Below are positions 27,348 through 36,762 of a stretch of 64,000 nucleotides of DNA, in pieces; position 1 is the stretch's first letter, and every line of letters begins with the position of its first letter. The position numbers were made by a program, and so were the translations under genes. The notes under the pieces are model-generated. The model was not told the DNA's origin. It saw only the letters and a list, made by a program, of their open reading frames with translations, and searched no databases. The stretch is from Albimonas sp963816545 (GTDB lineage Bacteria; Pseudomonadota; Alphaproteobacteria; Rhodobacterales; Rhodobacteraceae), in contig CAWFLE010000008.1 of the NCBI GenBank assembly GCA_963816545.1, forward strand, positions 1 to 64,000, in the 5' to 3' direction.

Positions 27348-27950
27348 TCATCCGGCCGACTCATGCAGCCGCAGCCGCCACCCCGCCGTCAGCGCGGCGC
27401 GCGAGGAGGCCGGCGTCAGCGCCTCCACCTCGCCGCGGGGCAGGGGCTCCGGGACGCCGTAGCCCTCCCACCCCCAGCGCCTTGCTGCGCCGTCGCGCAC
27501 GAGGAAGCACCCCCCGCCCGTGCGGTACATCGCCCCCTCCGGCAGCGCCCGCGCCTCGACCCGCTCCCGCGGTCCCAGCCGCTCGGCGTGCAGCGCCCGG
27601 TCCATGGCGTCGGCTCCCGGCGGCTCAGCCAACCCCAGCCCCTCCGCCCAGGCCGCCGCGAAGGCCCGCGCCTCGGCGCGGCGGCACTCGAAGCAGGGCC
27701 GGTGCCCCGCCGCCAGCGCCACCGCGTCGTCCAGGAAGAACAGCTCCGTGTATCCCGCCCCCATCACCTCCCGCCTGCGCCCCCGGAACTCCAGCACGCA
27801 GCAGATCCACCGGCGCGAGACCCATCGCCGCCGCCCCAGCGTCGTCCCCTCATGCAGCCGGCCGCCGCGGTTGCCCATCAGCGTCCCCCGCGCCGGAACC
27901 GCGTGGATCTCCCCGTCCGGCGCCGCCCGGTTCCGCAACGGCCTCGACAT
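27348..27950 (-). CDS. Conserved hypothetical protein
   Basis: About 200 residues from ATG 27950. The segments LRNRAAPDGEIHAVPARGTL, MGNRGGRLHEG, RRWVSRRWICCVLEFRGRRR and AAGHRPCFECRRAEARAF have the look of a conserved alphaproteobacterial protein I have seen annotated only as hypothetical. The PCFECRR segment with paired Cys could bind a metal, but this is speculation. It is divergent from ampD, only 46 bp away. Confidence 0.7.
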   Translation of the reverse strand: MSRPLRNRAAPDGEIHAVPARGTLMGNRGGRLHEGTTLGRRRWVSRRWICCVLEFRGRRREVMGAGYTELFFLDDAVALAAGHRPCFECRRAEARAFAAAWAEGLGLAEPPGADAMDRALHAERLGPRERVEARALPEGAMYRTGGGCFLVRDGAARRWGWEGYGVPEPLPRGEVEALTPASSRAALTAGWRLRLHESAG

Positions 27951-27996
27951 GCCCCGCTCCCGATGCTGTGATCCGCCCCGCGGAACGGAGCGGAGC

Positions 27997-28800
27997 ATGA
28001 CCCCTCGACCCGAAGGCGCCAAGGCCGGGGACGATCCCCGGCCGATCATCGACCTGCCCTCGCCCAACCACGGGCCGAGGAAGGGCGTGGCCGCGCCCAA
28101 CATGGCCATCCTCCACTACACCGGCATGCCCTCCGCCGCCCTGGCGCTGGCCCGCCTCTGCAACCCGCAGGCCGAGGTCTCCGCCCACTATCTCATCGAC
28201 GAGACCGGCCAGGTCTTCCGCCTGGTGTCCGAGGCCCGCCGCGCCTGGCACGCGGGCGTCGCCGCCTGGGGGCCCGTGGAGGACGTGAACTCCCACTCCA
28301 TCGGCATCGAGCTCGCGCATCCCGGCCATGACGGCGGCCTCCCCCCGTTCCCCGAGGCGCAGATGCAGGCGCTGGAGCGGCTCCTGTTCCAGATCCGCCT
28401 GCGCTGGGCGATCCCGCCCGAGCGGGTGCTCGGCCATTCCGACATCGCCGTCGGGCGCAAGATCGACCCGGGCGAGGGGTTCGACTGGCCCCGCCTCGCC
28501 GCCCGCGGCCACGCGGTCGTCTCCTGCGCGCAGACGCCCCAGGGCCTCGCCGCGATGCTCCCGCCCGAGACCTCTCTCACGCTGAACGCCCTGAAGCTCG
28601 GCTATCGCTGGCCGGAGGGGGAGGAAGGGTTCGCCGCCCTGATCCGCGCCCTCCAGATGCGCCTCGCCCCCGACGAGACCGGCGCGCCCCTCTCTGCCCG
28701 CCTCGCGGCGCGGGCGGCCGACCTCGCCGCCCGCTTCCCCGTGGCGACGGGCGAGCGTCCCCCCGGCCCGGACCCGGACTACGACCTCGACACGCGTTAA
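27997..28800 (+). CDS. ampD: N-acetylmuramoyl-L-alanine amidase, AmpD-like
   Basis: 267 residues. An amidase_2 domain cleaves the amide bond in anhydro-muropeptides during cell-wall recycling. Zinc ligands and catalytic region are visible in MAILHYTGMPSA, VSAHYLIDETG, NSHSIGIELAHPG and LGHSDIAVGRKIDPGEGFDW. The C-terminal tail (about residues 200-240) looks like a PG_binding_1 domain (LNALKLGYRW, LIRALQMRL). No signal peptide is present, so it is cytoplasmic. ATG 27997 is used. It lies upstream of rnpB and the dcw cluster. Confidence 0.9.
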   Translation: MTPRPEGAKAGDDPRPIIDLPSPNHGPRKGVAAPNMAILHYTGMPSAALALARLCNPQAEVSAHYLIDETGQVFRLVSEARRAWHAGVAAWGPVEDVNSHSIGIELAHPGHDGGLPPFPEAQMQALERLLFQIRLRWAIPPERVLGHSDIAVGRKIDPGEGFDWPRLAARGHAVVSCAQTPQGLAAMLPPETSLTLNALKLGYRWPEGEEGFAALIRALQMRLAPDETGAPLSARLAARAADLAARFPVATGERPPGPDPDYDLDTR

Positions 28801-28870
28801 CCAGGCGGCGCGGGCGCCATACGCTTGCCATACGTTTTGCAGACGCTTCGCATACCGCGTTCACCGGCCT

Positions 28871-28899
28871 TGCGCCGGCCCCTCCGCCCCCCTATCCCG
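28871..28899 (+). promoter_or_regulatory. Candidate sigma-70-type promoter of rnpB
   Basis: TTGCGC (28871-28876), 17-bp spacer, TATCCC (28894-28899), placing a start near 28905 where the RNase P RNA P1 helix begins. The match is only moderate. Confidence 0.35.
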
Positions 28900-28904
28900 T
28901 CCCT

Positions 28905-29290
28905 GCGGACGGCCGGGCGACCGCGGCGCCCTTCGGGGCGGCGAGGAAAGTCCGGGCTCCACGGAGGCACGGCGCCGGGTAACGCCCGGCCGGGGAAACC
29001 CGAGGGAAAGCGCCACAGAAAACAGACCGCCGCGGTGCGCCGCGGCAAGGGTGAAACGGTGGGGCAAGAGCCCACCGCGCCCCCGGCGACGGGGGCGGCA
29101 CGGCAAGCCCCGCCGGGAGCAAGATCAAGTTGGGCCGAGCGCGCGGAGACGCGCAAGGGGCTGCCTCCGCCCCTTCGGCCGTGGTGGATCGCGAGAAGCC
29201 GGAGGCGACTCCGGCTCCAGATGAATGGTCGCCCACGGGCCCCGCTTCGGCGGGCGCCCCGGACAGAACCCGGCTTACAGGCCGTCCGCA
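28905..29290 (+). ncRNA. rnpB: RNase P RNA (bacterial type A)
   Basis: Catalytic RNA that trims tRNA 5' ends. Conserved cores are present in order: gaggaaagtccgggctcc (CR-I), ccggggaaacccgagggaaa and the cacagaaaacagaccg stretch, gggtgaaacggtggggcaagagccc, gcaagatcaagttgggc, gatgaatggtcgcccac, and acagaacccggcttac (CR-V). The P1 helix pairs tgcggacggcc at 28905-28915 with ggccgtccgca at 29280-29290, which fixes both ends. The length is about 386 nt. Confidence 0.96.
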
Positions 29291-29527
29291 CCCGATTCCC
29301 TGATTCGCCTCTAAGGCGAGTTCGCGCCGTGGGAGATCGTGGGATTCCCGCCCCCGAAACGCCAAATTCGCCGCCCGAAGGCGCGCCTCGTCTTCATCAT
29401 CAACGGAACCGTGTCCCGTCGGTCACGCGGGACGACCCAGATGTTGGGGTGTTCACTTTATGTTCTCGCGACATCTGGAGTCATCGTGACGTCGCCTCAT
29501 CGAGGGCTTCGTTCCCACAATTTCCCT

Positions 29528-29556
29528 TTGCCGCCCACGCAATCCCATGCTACAAA
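29528..29556 (+). promoter_or_regulatory. Candidate sigma-70-type promoter of the dcw leader
   Basis: TTGCCG (29528-29533), a 17-bp spacer, then TACAAA (29551-29556) in an AT-richer patch. It would start transcription near 29562, about 220 nt before mraZ. Confidence 0.45.
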
Positions 29557-29561
29557 ATACC

Positions 29562-29745
29562 CAGAAGAGGCGGAGAGACCCAAACAAACGAGCAGGTTTC
29601 ATACAGGCTCTCCAAGCAAGCCCGAACAATAACGTAACCGGCGCGTGACACGGCGCAACAAGCACGGCGCGAAGTCGGAATAAGACCCGAGGGACTAAAC
29701 GGGGCGGGCCGCGCAGCAAGGCAATGCGCGGCCCGCTTTCGTTCG
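29562..29745 (+). ncRNA. UpsM-like sRNA / mraZ 5' leader
   Basis: In Rhodobacter sphaeroides the dcw cluster is preceded by an unusually long leader from which the roughly 200-nt sRNA UpsM is produced by partial termination ahead of mraZ. Here a candidate promoter, about 180 nt of AT-richer noncoding sequence and a strong Rho-independent terminator occur in the same order directly upstream of mraZ. The 5' end is estimated. Homology to UpsM is inferred from position and architecture, not alignment. Confidence 0.6.
29704..29745 (+). terminator. Rho-independent terminator inside the mraZ leader
   Basis: gcgggccgcgca - nine-base loop - tgcgcggcccgc, a perfect 12-bp stem, followed by tttcgttc. 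It ends 37 bp before the mraZ ATG with no gene between, so it must act as an attenuator or as the end of a leader sRNA. Confidence 0.8.
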
Positions 29746-29781
29746 GGGGATATTCCGAAGCGCGAGGGGAATCCGCGGCCT

Positions 29782-30258
29782 ATGTGGCAGCAGTTCACTT
29801 CGAGTTTCTTCAACAAGGTGGACGCGAAGGGCCGCGTCTCCGTCCCCGCCCTGTTCCGCAAGGCTCTCGAACTCCGCGGCGCCGACGGCCGGCTGGTTCT
29901 GGTTCCGGGCTTCCGCGACAAGCATTGCGTCGAGGGCTACGCGCCCGACGCCTACGAGCGGCTCGCACGCTCGGTCCGCCGCATGCACCCCTCCGATCCC
30001 AGGCGAAAGAAGCTGGAATACCGTCTGATGGGCCGCGCCCAGCCGCTCGACGTGGACGAGAACGGCCGGATCGTGCTGCCGGCCGACCTGCGCGCCCGCT
30101 ACGACCTCGGCGCCGAGGCGGTGTTCGTGGGCCTTGGCGACAGCTTCCAGATCTGGAGCAGGGAAGGCTACGAAACCCACGTCGCCCCGATCCTGGAGGC
30201 TGACGAGGACGACGACGACGCCTTCGCCGCCCTCCCGTGGGACGAGGACGACGCATGA
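29782..30258 (+). CDS. mraZ: Transcriptional regulator MraZ
   Basis: 158 residues, first gene of the dcw cluster. Two SpoVT-AbrB-type halves are visible: NKVDAKGRVSVPALFRKALE near residue 11 and LDVDENGRIVLPADLRARYD near residue 89. MraZ binds TGGG-type repeats before its own operon and represses it in other bacteria. The acidic tail (ADEDDDDAFAALPWDEDDA) is unusual in composition. The stop overlaps the rsmH start (ATGA). Confidence 0.95.
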   Translation: MWQQFTSSFFNKVDAKGRVSVPALFRKALELRGADGRLVLVPGFRDKHCVEGYAPDAYERLARSVRRMHPSDPRRKKLEYRLMGRAQPLDVDENGRIVLPADLRARYDLGAEAVFVGLGDSFQIWSREGYETHVAPILEADEDDDDAFAALPWDEDDA

Positions 30259-31286
30259 GGCCCGGGATCCTCCGCGCCCCCGCCGACGAAGGGGCGGCCC
30301 CGGGCCACGTCCCCGTCCTGCTGGCCGAGGTGCTGGACGCGCTCCGCCCCGGCGCGGGCGTGTGGCTCGACGGCACGCTGGGCGACGGCGGCTACACCCG
30401 CGCGATGCTCGACGCCGGGGCCGAGCGCGTGATCGCCGTGGACCGCGATCCCACGGCGCTGGCCCGCGCCGCACGCTGGGCCGGCCCCTATGGCGACCGC
30501 CTGATGCTCGCCGAAGGCCGCTTCGGCGACCTCGACGCCATCGCCGAGGGGCAGGGCGCCCCCGCGCTGGCCGGCGTGGTCCTCGACATCGGGGTCAGCT
30601 CCATGCAGCTCGACCAGCCGGAGCGGGGGTTCTCCTTCCTCCGTGACGGGCCGCTGGACATGCGCATGGGAACCGACGGCCCCTCCGCCGCCGACGTGGT
30701 CAACGCGGCGACCGAGGCCGAGCTTGCCGACATCCTCTTCCAGTTCGGCGAGGAGCGCGCCTCCCGCCGCATCGCCAGGGCCATCGTCGCCGCGCGCCCG
30801 CTGCGCACCACGGCGGCGCTGGCGGAGGCGATCTCCTCCGCGCTCCCCCGCGCCCGCCCCGGCCAGCCGCATCCCGCGACCCGCAGCTTCCAGGCCCTGC
30901 GCATCGCGGTGAACGACGAGCTGGGGGAACTGGCCCGCGCGCTCGCCGCCGCCGAGCGCGCCCTCGCCCCCGGCGGCGTCCTCGCCGTCGTCACCTTTCA
31001 CTCGCTGGAGGACAGGATCGTGAAACGCCACCTCGCCCTGCGCTCGGGCCGCACGCCCGGCGCCTCGCGCCATGCGCCCGAGGCCGACGCGGGCGAGCCT
31101 CCGCGCTACGACCTGATCCTGCGCAAGCCCGCCACGCCGTCCGAGGCGGAGCTTGCGGCCAACCCCCGCGCCCGCTCCGCCCGCCTGCGCGCCGCCCGGC
31201 GCACCGACGCGCCCGCGCTGCCGCTGGACCCGCGCGGGCTGGGATTGCCGGGCCTCGCGGTCGCCGCGCTTGAACGGGGGGCCTGA
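30255..31286 (+). CDS. rsmH: 16S rRNA (cytosine-1402-N4)-methyltransferase
   Basis: 343 residues (MraW). Starts at ATG 30255 overlapping the mraZ stop. The AdoMet-binding region is HVPVLLAEVLDALRPG then WLDGTLGDGGYTRAML, followed by VVLDIGVSSMQLDQPERGFS and VVTFHSLEDRIVKRHL near the C-terminus. Complete and in frame. Its stop overlaps ftsL (TGATG). Confidence 0.96.
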   Translation: MRPGILRAPADEGAAPGHVPVLLAEVLDALRPGAGVWLDGTLGDGGYTRAMLDAGAERVIAVDRDPTALARAARWAGPYGDRLMLAEGRFGDLDAIAEGQGAPALAGVVLDIGVSSMQLDQPERGFSFLRDGPLDMRMGTDGPSAADVVNAATEAELADILFQFGEERASRRIARAIVAARPLRTTAALAEAISSALPRARPGQPHPATRSFQALRIAVNDELGELARALAAAERALAPGGVLAVVTFHSLEDRIVKRHLALRSGRTPGASRHAPEADAGEPPRYDLILRKPATPSEAELAANPRARSARLRAARRTDAPALPLDPRGLGLPGLAVAALERGA

Positions 31287-31801
31287 TGCGCTCGCTGCTC
31301 TACGTCGCCGCCCTCGCGCTCGTGGCCATCGTCGCCACCTGGGCCTACCAGGTGATCGACGACACCCAGAAGCTGCTGGACGAGGTGGATGCCCTGCACG
31401 CCGACATCGTGCGGGAGCGGGAGGCGATCTCGGTGCTCAACGCGGAATGGGCCTGGCTGAACCGGCCCGAGCGGCTGGACGGGCTGGTCCGCGCCCATGA
31501 GACGGAGCTGGCGCTGGCGCCGCTCACGCCCTCCCACTTCGCGGACGTGGCGGCCGTCGCCTTCCAGCCCCCGCCGCCCCACGCGCCCGGCGCGGCGCCC
31601 GAGCCCACGGCGCCCCCCGCGCCCGCCCTCGTCGCGGGGGCCCTCGGTCTGACCGCGCCCGCCCCCGTCGCCGCTCCGCCCGCCCCGATGGCCCCCGTCC
31701 CGGCCATGGCCGAAGCGCCGGTGTCGCTCGCGGGGCTGGTGGGGATCGACCGCATCTCGCTCGGCCTGCCGCTGCCGCCGCCGCGGCCGGCCCGCCGCTG
31801 A
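31286..31801 (+). CDS. ftsL: Cell division protein FtsL
   Basis: 171 residues. One N-terminal membrane segment (LLYVAALALVAIVATWAYQV), then a leucine-zipper-like coiled coil (VIDDTQKLLDEVDALHADIV, REREAISVLNAEWAWLNRPE), the standard FtsL layout. A Pro/Ala-rich C-terminal tail of about 80 residues makes it longer than typical FtsL. Overlaps the rsmH stop; identified by position and layout. Confidence 0.88.
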   Translation: MRSLLYVAALALVAIVATWAYQVIDDTQKLLDEVDALHADIVREREAISVLNAEWAWLNRPERLDGLVRAHETELALAPLTPSHFADVAAVAFQPPPPHAPGAAPEPTAPPAPALVAGALGLTAPAPVAAPPAPMAPVPAMAEAPVSLAGLVGIDRISLGLPLPPPRPARR

Positions 31802-31812
31802 GGAGGCCCGCC

Positions 31813-33753
31813 ATGATCGACATGACCGAACCCGATCGCGGACATGACCCCGAAGGGGCCCGCGGCCACGGCCCCGAGGGCGCCCGCCTCGCCGACGTGA
31901 TCGCCGCGCGCGAAAGCGGCCTCGACCCGAACGAGGAGGCCGCCCGCCGCCGGGCCGAACGCCGTCGCGCCTCGGTCGCCGAGCAGCGCGGCCGCGCCCG
32001 CTGGCGCCTGCACCTGATGTGCTTCGCGTTCCTGTTCGCCTACGCGTCCGTCGCCGGCCGCATGGCGATCATCGCCGGCTCCGAGCCGGAGGAGCCGCGC
32101 GCCGCCGCCGGCGCCGACGCCTTCAGCCCGCTCCGCGCCGAGATCACCGACCGCAACGGCGCGCTGCTGGCGGCCAACCTGCCGGTCTGGTCCCTCTTCG
32201 CCCACCCGCATGAGCTGATCGACCCCGAGGGCTCCGCGCGCAAGCTGGCCGAGGTCTTCCCCGACCTGAACGCCGACGACCTCAGGAAGCAGTTCGCCGA
32301 CGGGCGCAAGTTCATCTGGGTCAAGAAGGCCATCACCCCGGCCGAGCGCGTGAAGGTCCACGACATCGGCGACCCGGGCCTCCAGTTCGGCCGGCGCGAG
32401 ATGCGCGTCTACCCCGCCGGCCGTCTCGCCTCCCACATCCTCGGCGGCGCCTCCTTCGGGCGCGAGGGCGTGCAGGCGGCCGAGATCGTGGGCTCGGGCG
32501 GCGTGGAGGCGAAGCTCGACGCCGAGCTGCGCGACCCGCCCGAGGCGGAGAGCCGCTGCGGCTCTCCTCGACCTGCGCGTCCAGCGCGCCATGGCCGACG
32601 TGCTGCCGAAGGCGTGGAGAAGTGACTGAACGCCAAGGGCGCGGCCGGCATCCTGATGGACGCGAAGACCGGCGAGATCATCGCCATGGTCTCGCTGCCC
32701 GATTTCGACCCCAACGACCGGCCCGCCGCCGCCGACCTCGGGCCACCCGGCCGACCACCCCACCTTCAACCGCGCGGCGCAGGGCGTCTACGAGCTCGGC
32801 TCCACCTTCAAGATCTTCACCGCCGCCATGATGATCGAGGCCGGCCTCGCCACGCCCGAGACGCATGATCGACACCGCCGGGCCCGCTGGTCTGGGGCCG
32901 CTACCGGATCCGCGACTTCCACGGGATGCCGCCGCGCATGACCCTGCGCGACGTGATCGTGGAAATCCTCCAACGTCGGCAGCGCGCGGATGGCGATGCA
33001 GCGGCGGCGCCGAGCGCAGCAGGCCTTCCTCAGGCAGCTCGGCCTGATGGAGTCGGCGCCGGTCGGAGCTGTCGGAGGCGCGCGCCACCGCCCCGCTGCT
33101 GCCGCCGAAATGGTCCGAGATCTCGACCGATGACGATCGCTACGGCCACGGCATCGCCGTCACGCCGCTGCATCTCGCGGCCGCCTACGCCACGCTCGCG
33201 AACGGCGGGCTCGCGTGACGCCCGAGCCTGATCGCCGCTCCGCCGCGCGCCGACCGAGGACGACCGCGTCGTCTCGCGAAGAGACGTCAAGCAAGGTCCG
33301 CCAGATGCTGCGCGCGGTGGTGACGCGACGGCACGGCGCGCAACGCCGACGTGCCGGGCTACCGCATGGGCGGCAAGACCGGCACCGCCGACAAGCCGCG
33401 GCCCACGCGGCGGCTACTACCGGGACAAGATGATCTCGACCTTCGCCGGCGATCTTCCCGGCCCATCGATCCGAAATACGTCATGCGTCGTCACCTTCGA
33501 CGAGGCCGAGGACCGCTCCGGCGACCCCGCACCGGCACGGCGGGCTGGACCGCGGCGCCCACCGTCGGCGGCGCTGAACCGGATCGCGCCGATCCTCGGG
33601 ATGCGCCCGCACCGAGCCTTGCCGCCCGCGCCGCCGCCGGCGCCGGCGAACGGCGATGCCCGGCTGGCCGGCCGGCTGCTGCCGCCGCGGGGCCGTGCGG
33701 GCGATGGACCGAGACGGCCGACCCGGCCTCGGACGCGCCCGCGCGCGGCCTGA
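31813..33753 (+). CDS. ftsI: Peptidoglycan transpeptidase FtsI / PBP3 (many frameshifts)
   Basis: Septal class B penicillin-binding protein. The first 250 codons (31813 to about 32560) are clean: a basic cytoplasmic start, one membrane helix (LHLMCFAFLFAYASVAGR) and the dimerisation domain (LRAEITDRNGALLAANLPVW). After that the frame breaks repeatedly. The active-site segment GSTFKIF (SxxK) is near 32795, an SNVGSA-like motif near 32970, and GGKTGTADKP near 33370. FtsI is essential, so the indels are read as errors. The stop at 33751-33753 is approximate. Confidence 0.88.
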
Positions 33754-33754
33754 G

Positions 33755-35271
33755 GCGGGCGCCCGCCGCGCGCCGAGGTTCAAGGCGTCCTCGGCGCGCC
33801 GGGCGTCCGTGCGGACGCCGAGGTGTGAGGGCGTGACCGCGGACAGCCGGCAGGCGCGCAGGGCTGGGTGTTCGTCGCGCTCAGGGGCACAGTGGACGGC
33901 GCCGAGTTCGCTGCCCTACGCGCTGCGCGCAGGGCGCGCTCGCCGTCGTGGCGACGGCCGAGGGCGCGGGGCGCCGCAGCGCCCAGACCTGCGGCGCCGC
34001 TGCCGATCCCCGGTCGTCACGAGGACCCCCGCCTCGCGCTCGCCCGCGCCGCCGCCGCCTTCTTCGGCGCCCAGCCCGAGGTGATGGCCGCCGTGACCGG
34101 GCACCAACGGCAAGACCTCGATCGCCAGCTTCACCCGCCAGATCTGGGCCGCGCTCGGCCATCGCCGCCGCCAATTTCGGCACCACCGGCGTCGAGGGCG
34201 CGGTGTGCGCGGCCGCTCGGCATCACCACGCCCGACCCGGTGACGCTGCACGCGCCTGCTGGCCGAACTCGTCGCAGGCGGGCGTCACCCACGCGGCGAT
34301 GGAGGCGTCGTCCCACGGCCTCGCGCAGTACCGCCTCGACGGCGTGCGGCTGAGCGGCGGCGGCCCTCACCAACATCACCCGCGACCACTGGATTATCAC
34401 GCCGACGCAGGAGGACTACGTCGCCGCCAAGCTCGGCCTGTTCGGCCGCGGTCCTGCCGCCGGGCGGCACCGCGGTGCTGAACGCCGACGACCCCGTCTT
34501 CGCGCAGGCCGACCGCGCTGGCCGCCGCGCGGAACCTGCGGGTGATCGCGGCGGGCCGGGCCGAGGCCGCCGATCTCCGCCTCCTCGCACGCGCGACTTC
34601 CACGCCGGCCGGCCAGACCCTGCTGCTTCCTCTGGCAGGGCCGGGAGCAAGCCGCCGACCTCCCCCTCGTCGGCGGCTTCCAAGGCGAGAACGCGCTGAT
34701 CGCCGCCGCGCTCGCCATCGCGCTGCGGCGCGGACCCGGACGCCGTGTTCGCAGGCGCTCCCCGGCGCTCAAGACCGTGCGCGGCCGGATGGAGCATGCC
34801 GCCGGCACGCGGCGAACGGCGCCGCGCGTCTACGTGGACTACGCCCATACCGCCCGACGCGCTGGCGACGGCGCTCGCCGCGCTGCGCCCGCACGCCCCG
34901 GGCCGCCTGATCGTCGTCTTCGGCGCCGGCGGCGACCGCGACCGCGGCAAGCGCCCGCTGATGGGCGCAGGCCGCGCGGGCCGCCGACCTGGTCATCGTC
35001 ACCGACGACAACCCCCGCTCCGAGGACCCCGCCGCGATCCGCGCCGCCGATCCTGAAAGCCGCTCCCGAGCGCGCGAGGAGATCGGCGGACCGCGCCGAG
35101 GCGATCCTCGCCAGGCCGATGCGCTCCTCGCAGCCCGGCGACCGCCTGCTGATCGCCGGCAAGGGCCATGAAACCGGCCAGATCGTGGGCGACGACCGCC
35201 CATCCGTTCGACGATGCCGAGCAGGCGCGCGCCGCCGTCGCACGCGGCCGACGGAGAGGGGGACCGGGTGA
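33755..35271 (+). CDS. murE: UDP-MurNAc-tripeptide synthetase MurE (many frameshifts)
   Basis: Adds the third stem-peptide residue, normally meso-diaminopimelate in these bacteria. Across broken frames one can read GVTADSRQ, WVFVALRGTVDGAEF, an ATP-loop region GTNGKTSIASF (with one extra base), ITTPDPVTLHA, MEASSHGLAQYRLDGV, VYVDYAHTPDALATAL, VVFGAGGDRDRGKRPLMG, VTDDNPRSEDPAAIR and LLIAGKGHETGQIVGD. Order and content match the full family length. Indels occur about every 50-100 bases. The start is approximate; the stop overlaps the murF GTG. Confidence 0.88.
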
Positions 35272-36762
35272 CCCGCGCTCTGGACCAGCCGAGAGGCCGG
35301 GCCGCCACCGGAGGCGCGCGCGCTACGGCCGCTTCGGGGCGACGCGGCGTCGTCCATCGACAGCCGCGCGCATCGCGCCGGGGACCTGTTCGTCGCCCTC
35401 GCGGACGCCGCGCGACGGCCACGACTTCGTCGGCCGCAGGCGCTGGCAGGCCGGGGCCGCCGCGGCCGTCGTCTCCCGCATCCCCGAGGGGCTGCCGAGG
35501 ACGCCCCTCTCCTGCTGGTGGACGACACGCTCGGCGGCGCTGGAGCGCCCTCGGCGCCCATGCCCGCGCCCGCACCGCAGGCGCGCGTCGTCGCCGTCAC
35601 AGGCTCGGTCGGCAAGACCTCCACCAAGGAGATGCTGCGCGCGCGCCCTCGTCGCGCAGGGCGCCACCCACGCCGCTGAGAAGAGCTACAACAACCACTG
35701 GGGCGTGCCGCTGACGCTGGCGCGCATGCCGCCTGCCGCCCGCTTCGCCGTGATCGAGATCGGCATGAACCACGCCGGAGAGATCCGCGCCGCTCACGCA
35801 GCTCGCCCGCCCGCATGTGGCGCTCGTCACCACCGTGGCGCGCCGTCCACCTCGGAACTTTCGGACGATCGACGGGCATCGCCTTCGCGAAGGCCGAGAT
35901 CTTCGAGGGGCTGGAGCCCGGCGGCGTCGCGCATCCTGCCGCGCGACAACCCGCACTACGAGCGTCTCGCCCGCCGCGGCCCGCGCGCGCCGGCGCCCGC
36001 GTCCTGCGCTTCGGGCACCGGGGCGCGCTGCGAGGCGCGGCTGCTGGCCGCCTCCGTCGCCGGACGGCGGCGACCGCGGTCACGCGCGCTGCTCCACGGC
36101 GGGCGGCGATGTTCAAGATCGGCGCGCCGGGCCGGCACTTCGCGATGAACGCGCTCGGCGTGCTTGCTGGCGGCCGAGGCGCTGGCGCCGATCTGGCCCG
36201 CGCCGCCATGGCGCTGGCCGCCTGGCGCGCGCCCGAGGGCCGCGGCGCCCGCTGGCGCGATCGCGCTCGGACGCGGCCGGCCTCGACGGCGCCATCCACC
36301 TGATCGACGAAAGCTACAACGCCAACCCCGCCTCGGTCGGCGCCGCGCTGGAGGTCCTCGCCTCGCCAGCGGCCCGAGGACGGGCAGGGCCGCGTCGCCC
36401 GCGGCCGGCGCATCGCGGTCCTGGGCGACATGCTGGAGATGGGCCCGCGAGGAGCGCGGAGCTGCACGCCGCCCTCGCCGCCCACCCCGCGCTCGCGCGC
36501 ATCGACCGCGTGCACACTGCTGCGGCCCGCTGATGAAGGCCCTGCACGAGGCGCTGCCAATCGAAAAGCGCGGCGTCTGGGCGCGAGGATCGCGGCCGCC
36601 CTCGCGCGCCAGCGTGCCGCGCGCCTGCTTGACGCGGGCGACGTGGTCATGGTGAAGGGCTCGCTCGGCGCGCGGATGGCCCGCGTGGTCGAGGCGATCC
36701 GCGCGCTGGGCCGCCCCGCCCCCGAGGCTGCGGACGGCGACGACGAAGGACTGGACGCCTGA
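35268..36762 (+). CDS. murF: UDP-MurNAc-pentapeptide synthetase MurF (many frameshifts)
   Basis: Adds D-Ala-D-Ala to the UDP-MurNAc-tripeptide. Starts at GTG 35268 within GTGA shared with the murE stop. Readable pieces are VVAVTGSVGKTSTKEMLRA (ATP loop), SYNNHWGVPLTLARMP, FAVIEIGMNHAGEI, FAKAEIFEGLEPGG, HLIDESYNANPASVGAALEV, IAVLGDMLEMG and VVMVKGSLGARMARVVEAI. Indels recur throughout. The last part, from 36600, is clean and ends in TGATG shared with mraY. Confidence 0.88.

Noticed and set aside
28801..29290. Open frames over rnpB
   Set aside because: The DNA matches RNase P RNA core elements and P1 pairing, so these frames are not genes.
29329..29348. Two TGGGA repeats spaced 10 bp (gtgggagatc gtgggattcc) as an MraZ box
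   Set aside because: Spacing fits MraZ operators, but the site is about 430 bp before mraZ, upstream of the candidate leader promoter, and a third repeat is missing.
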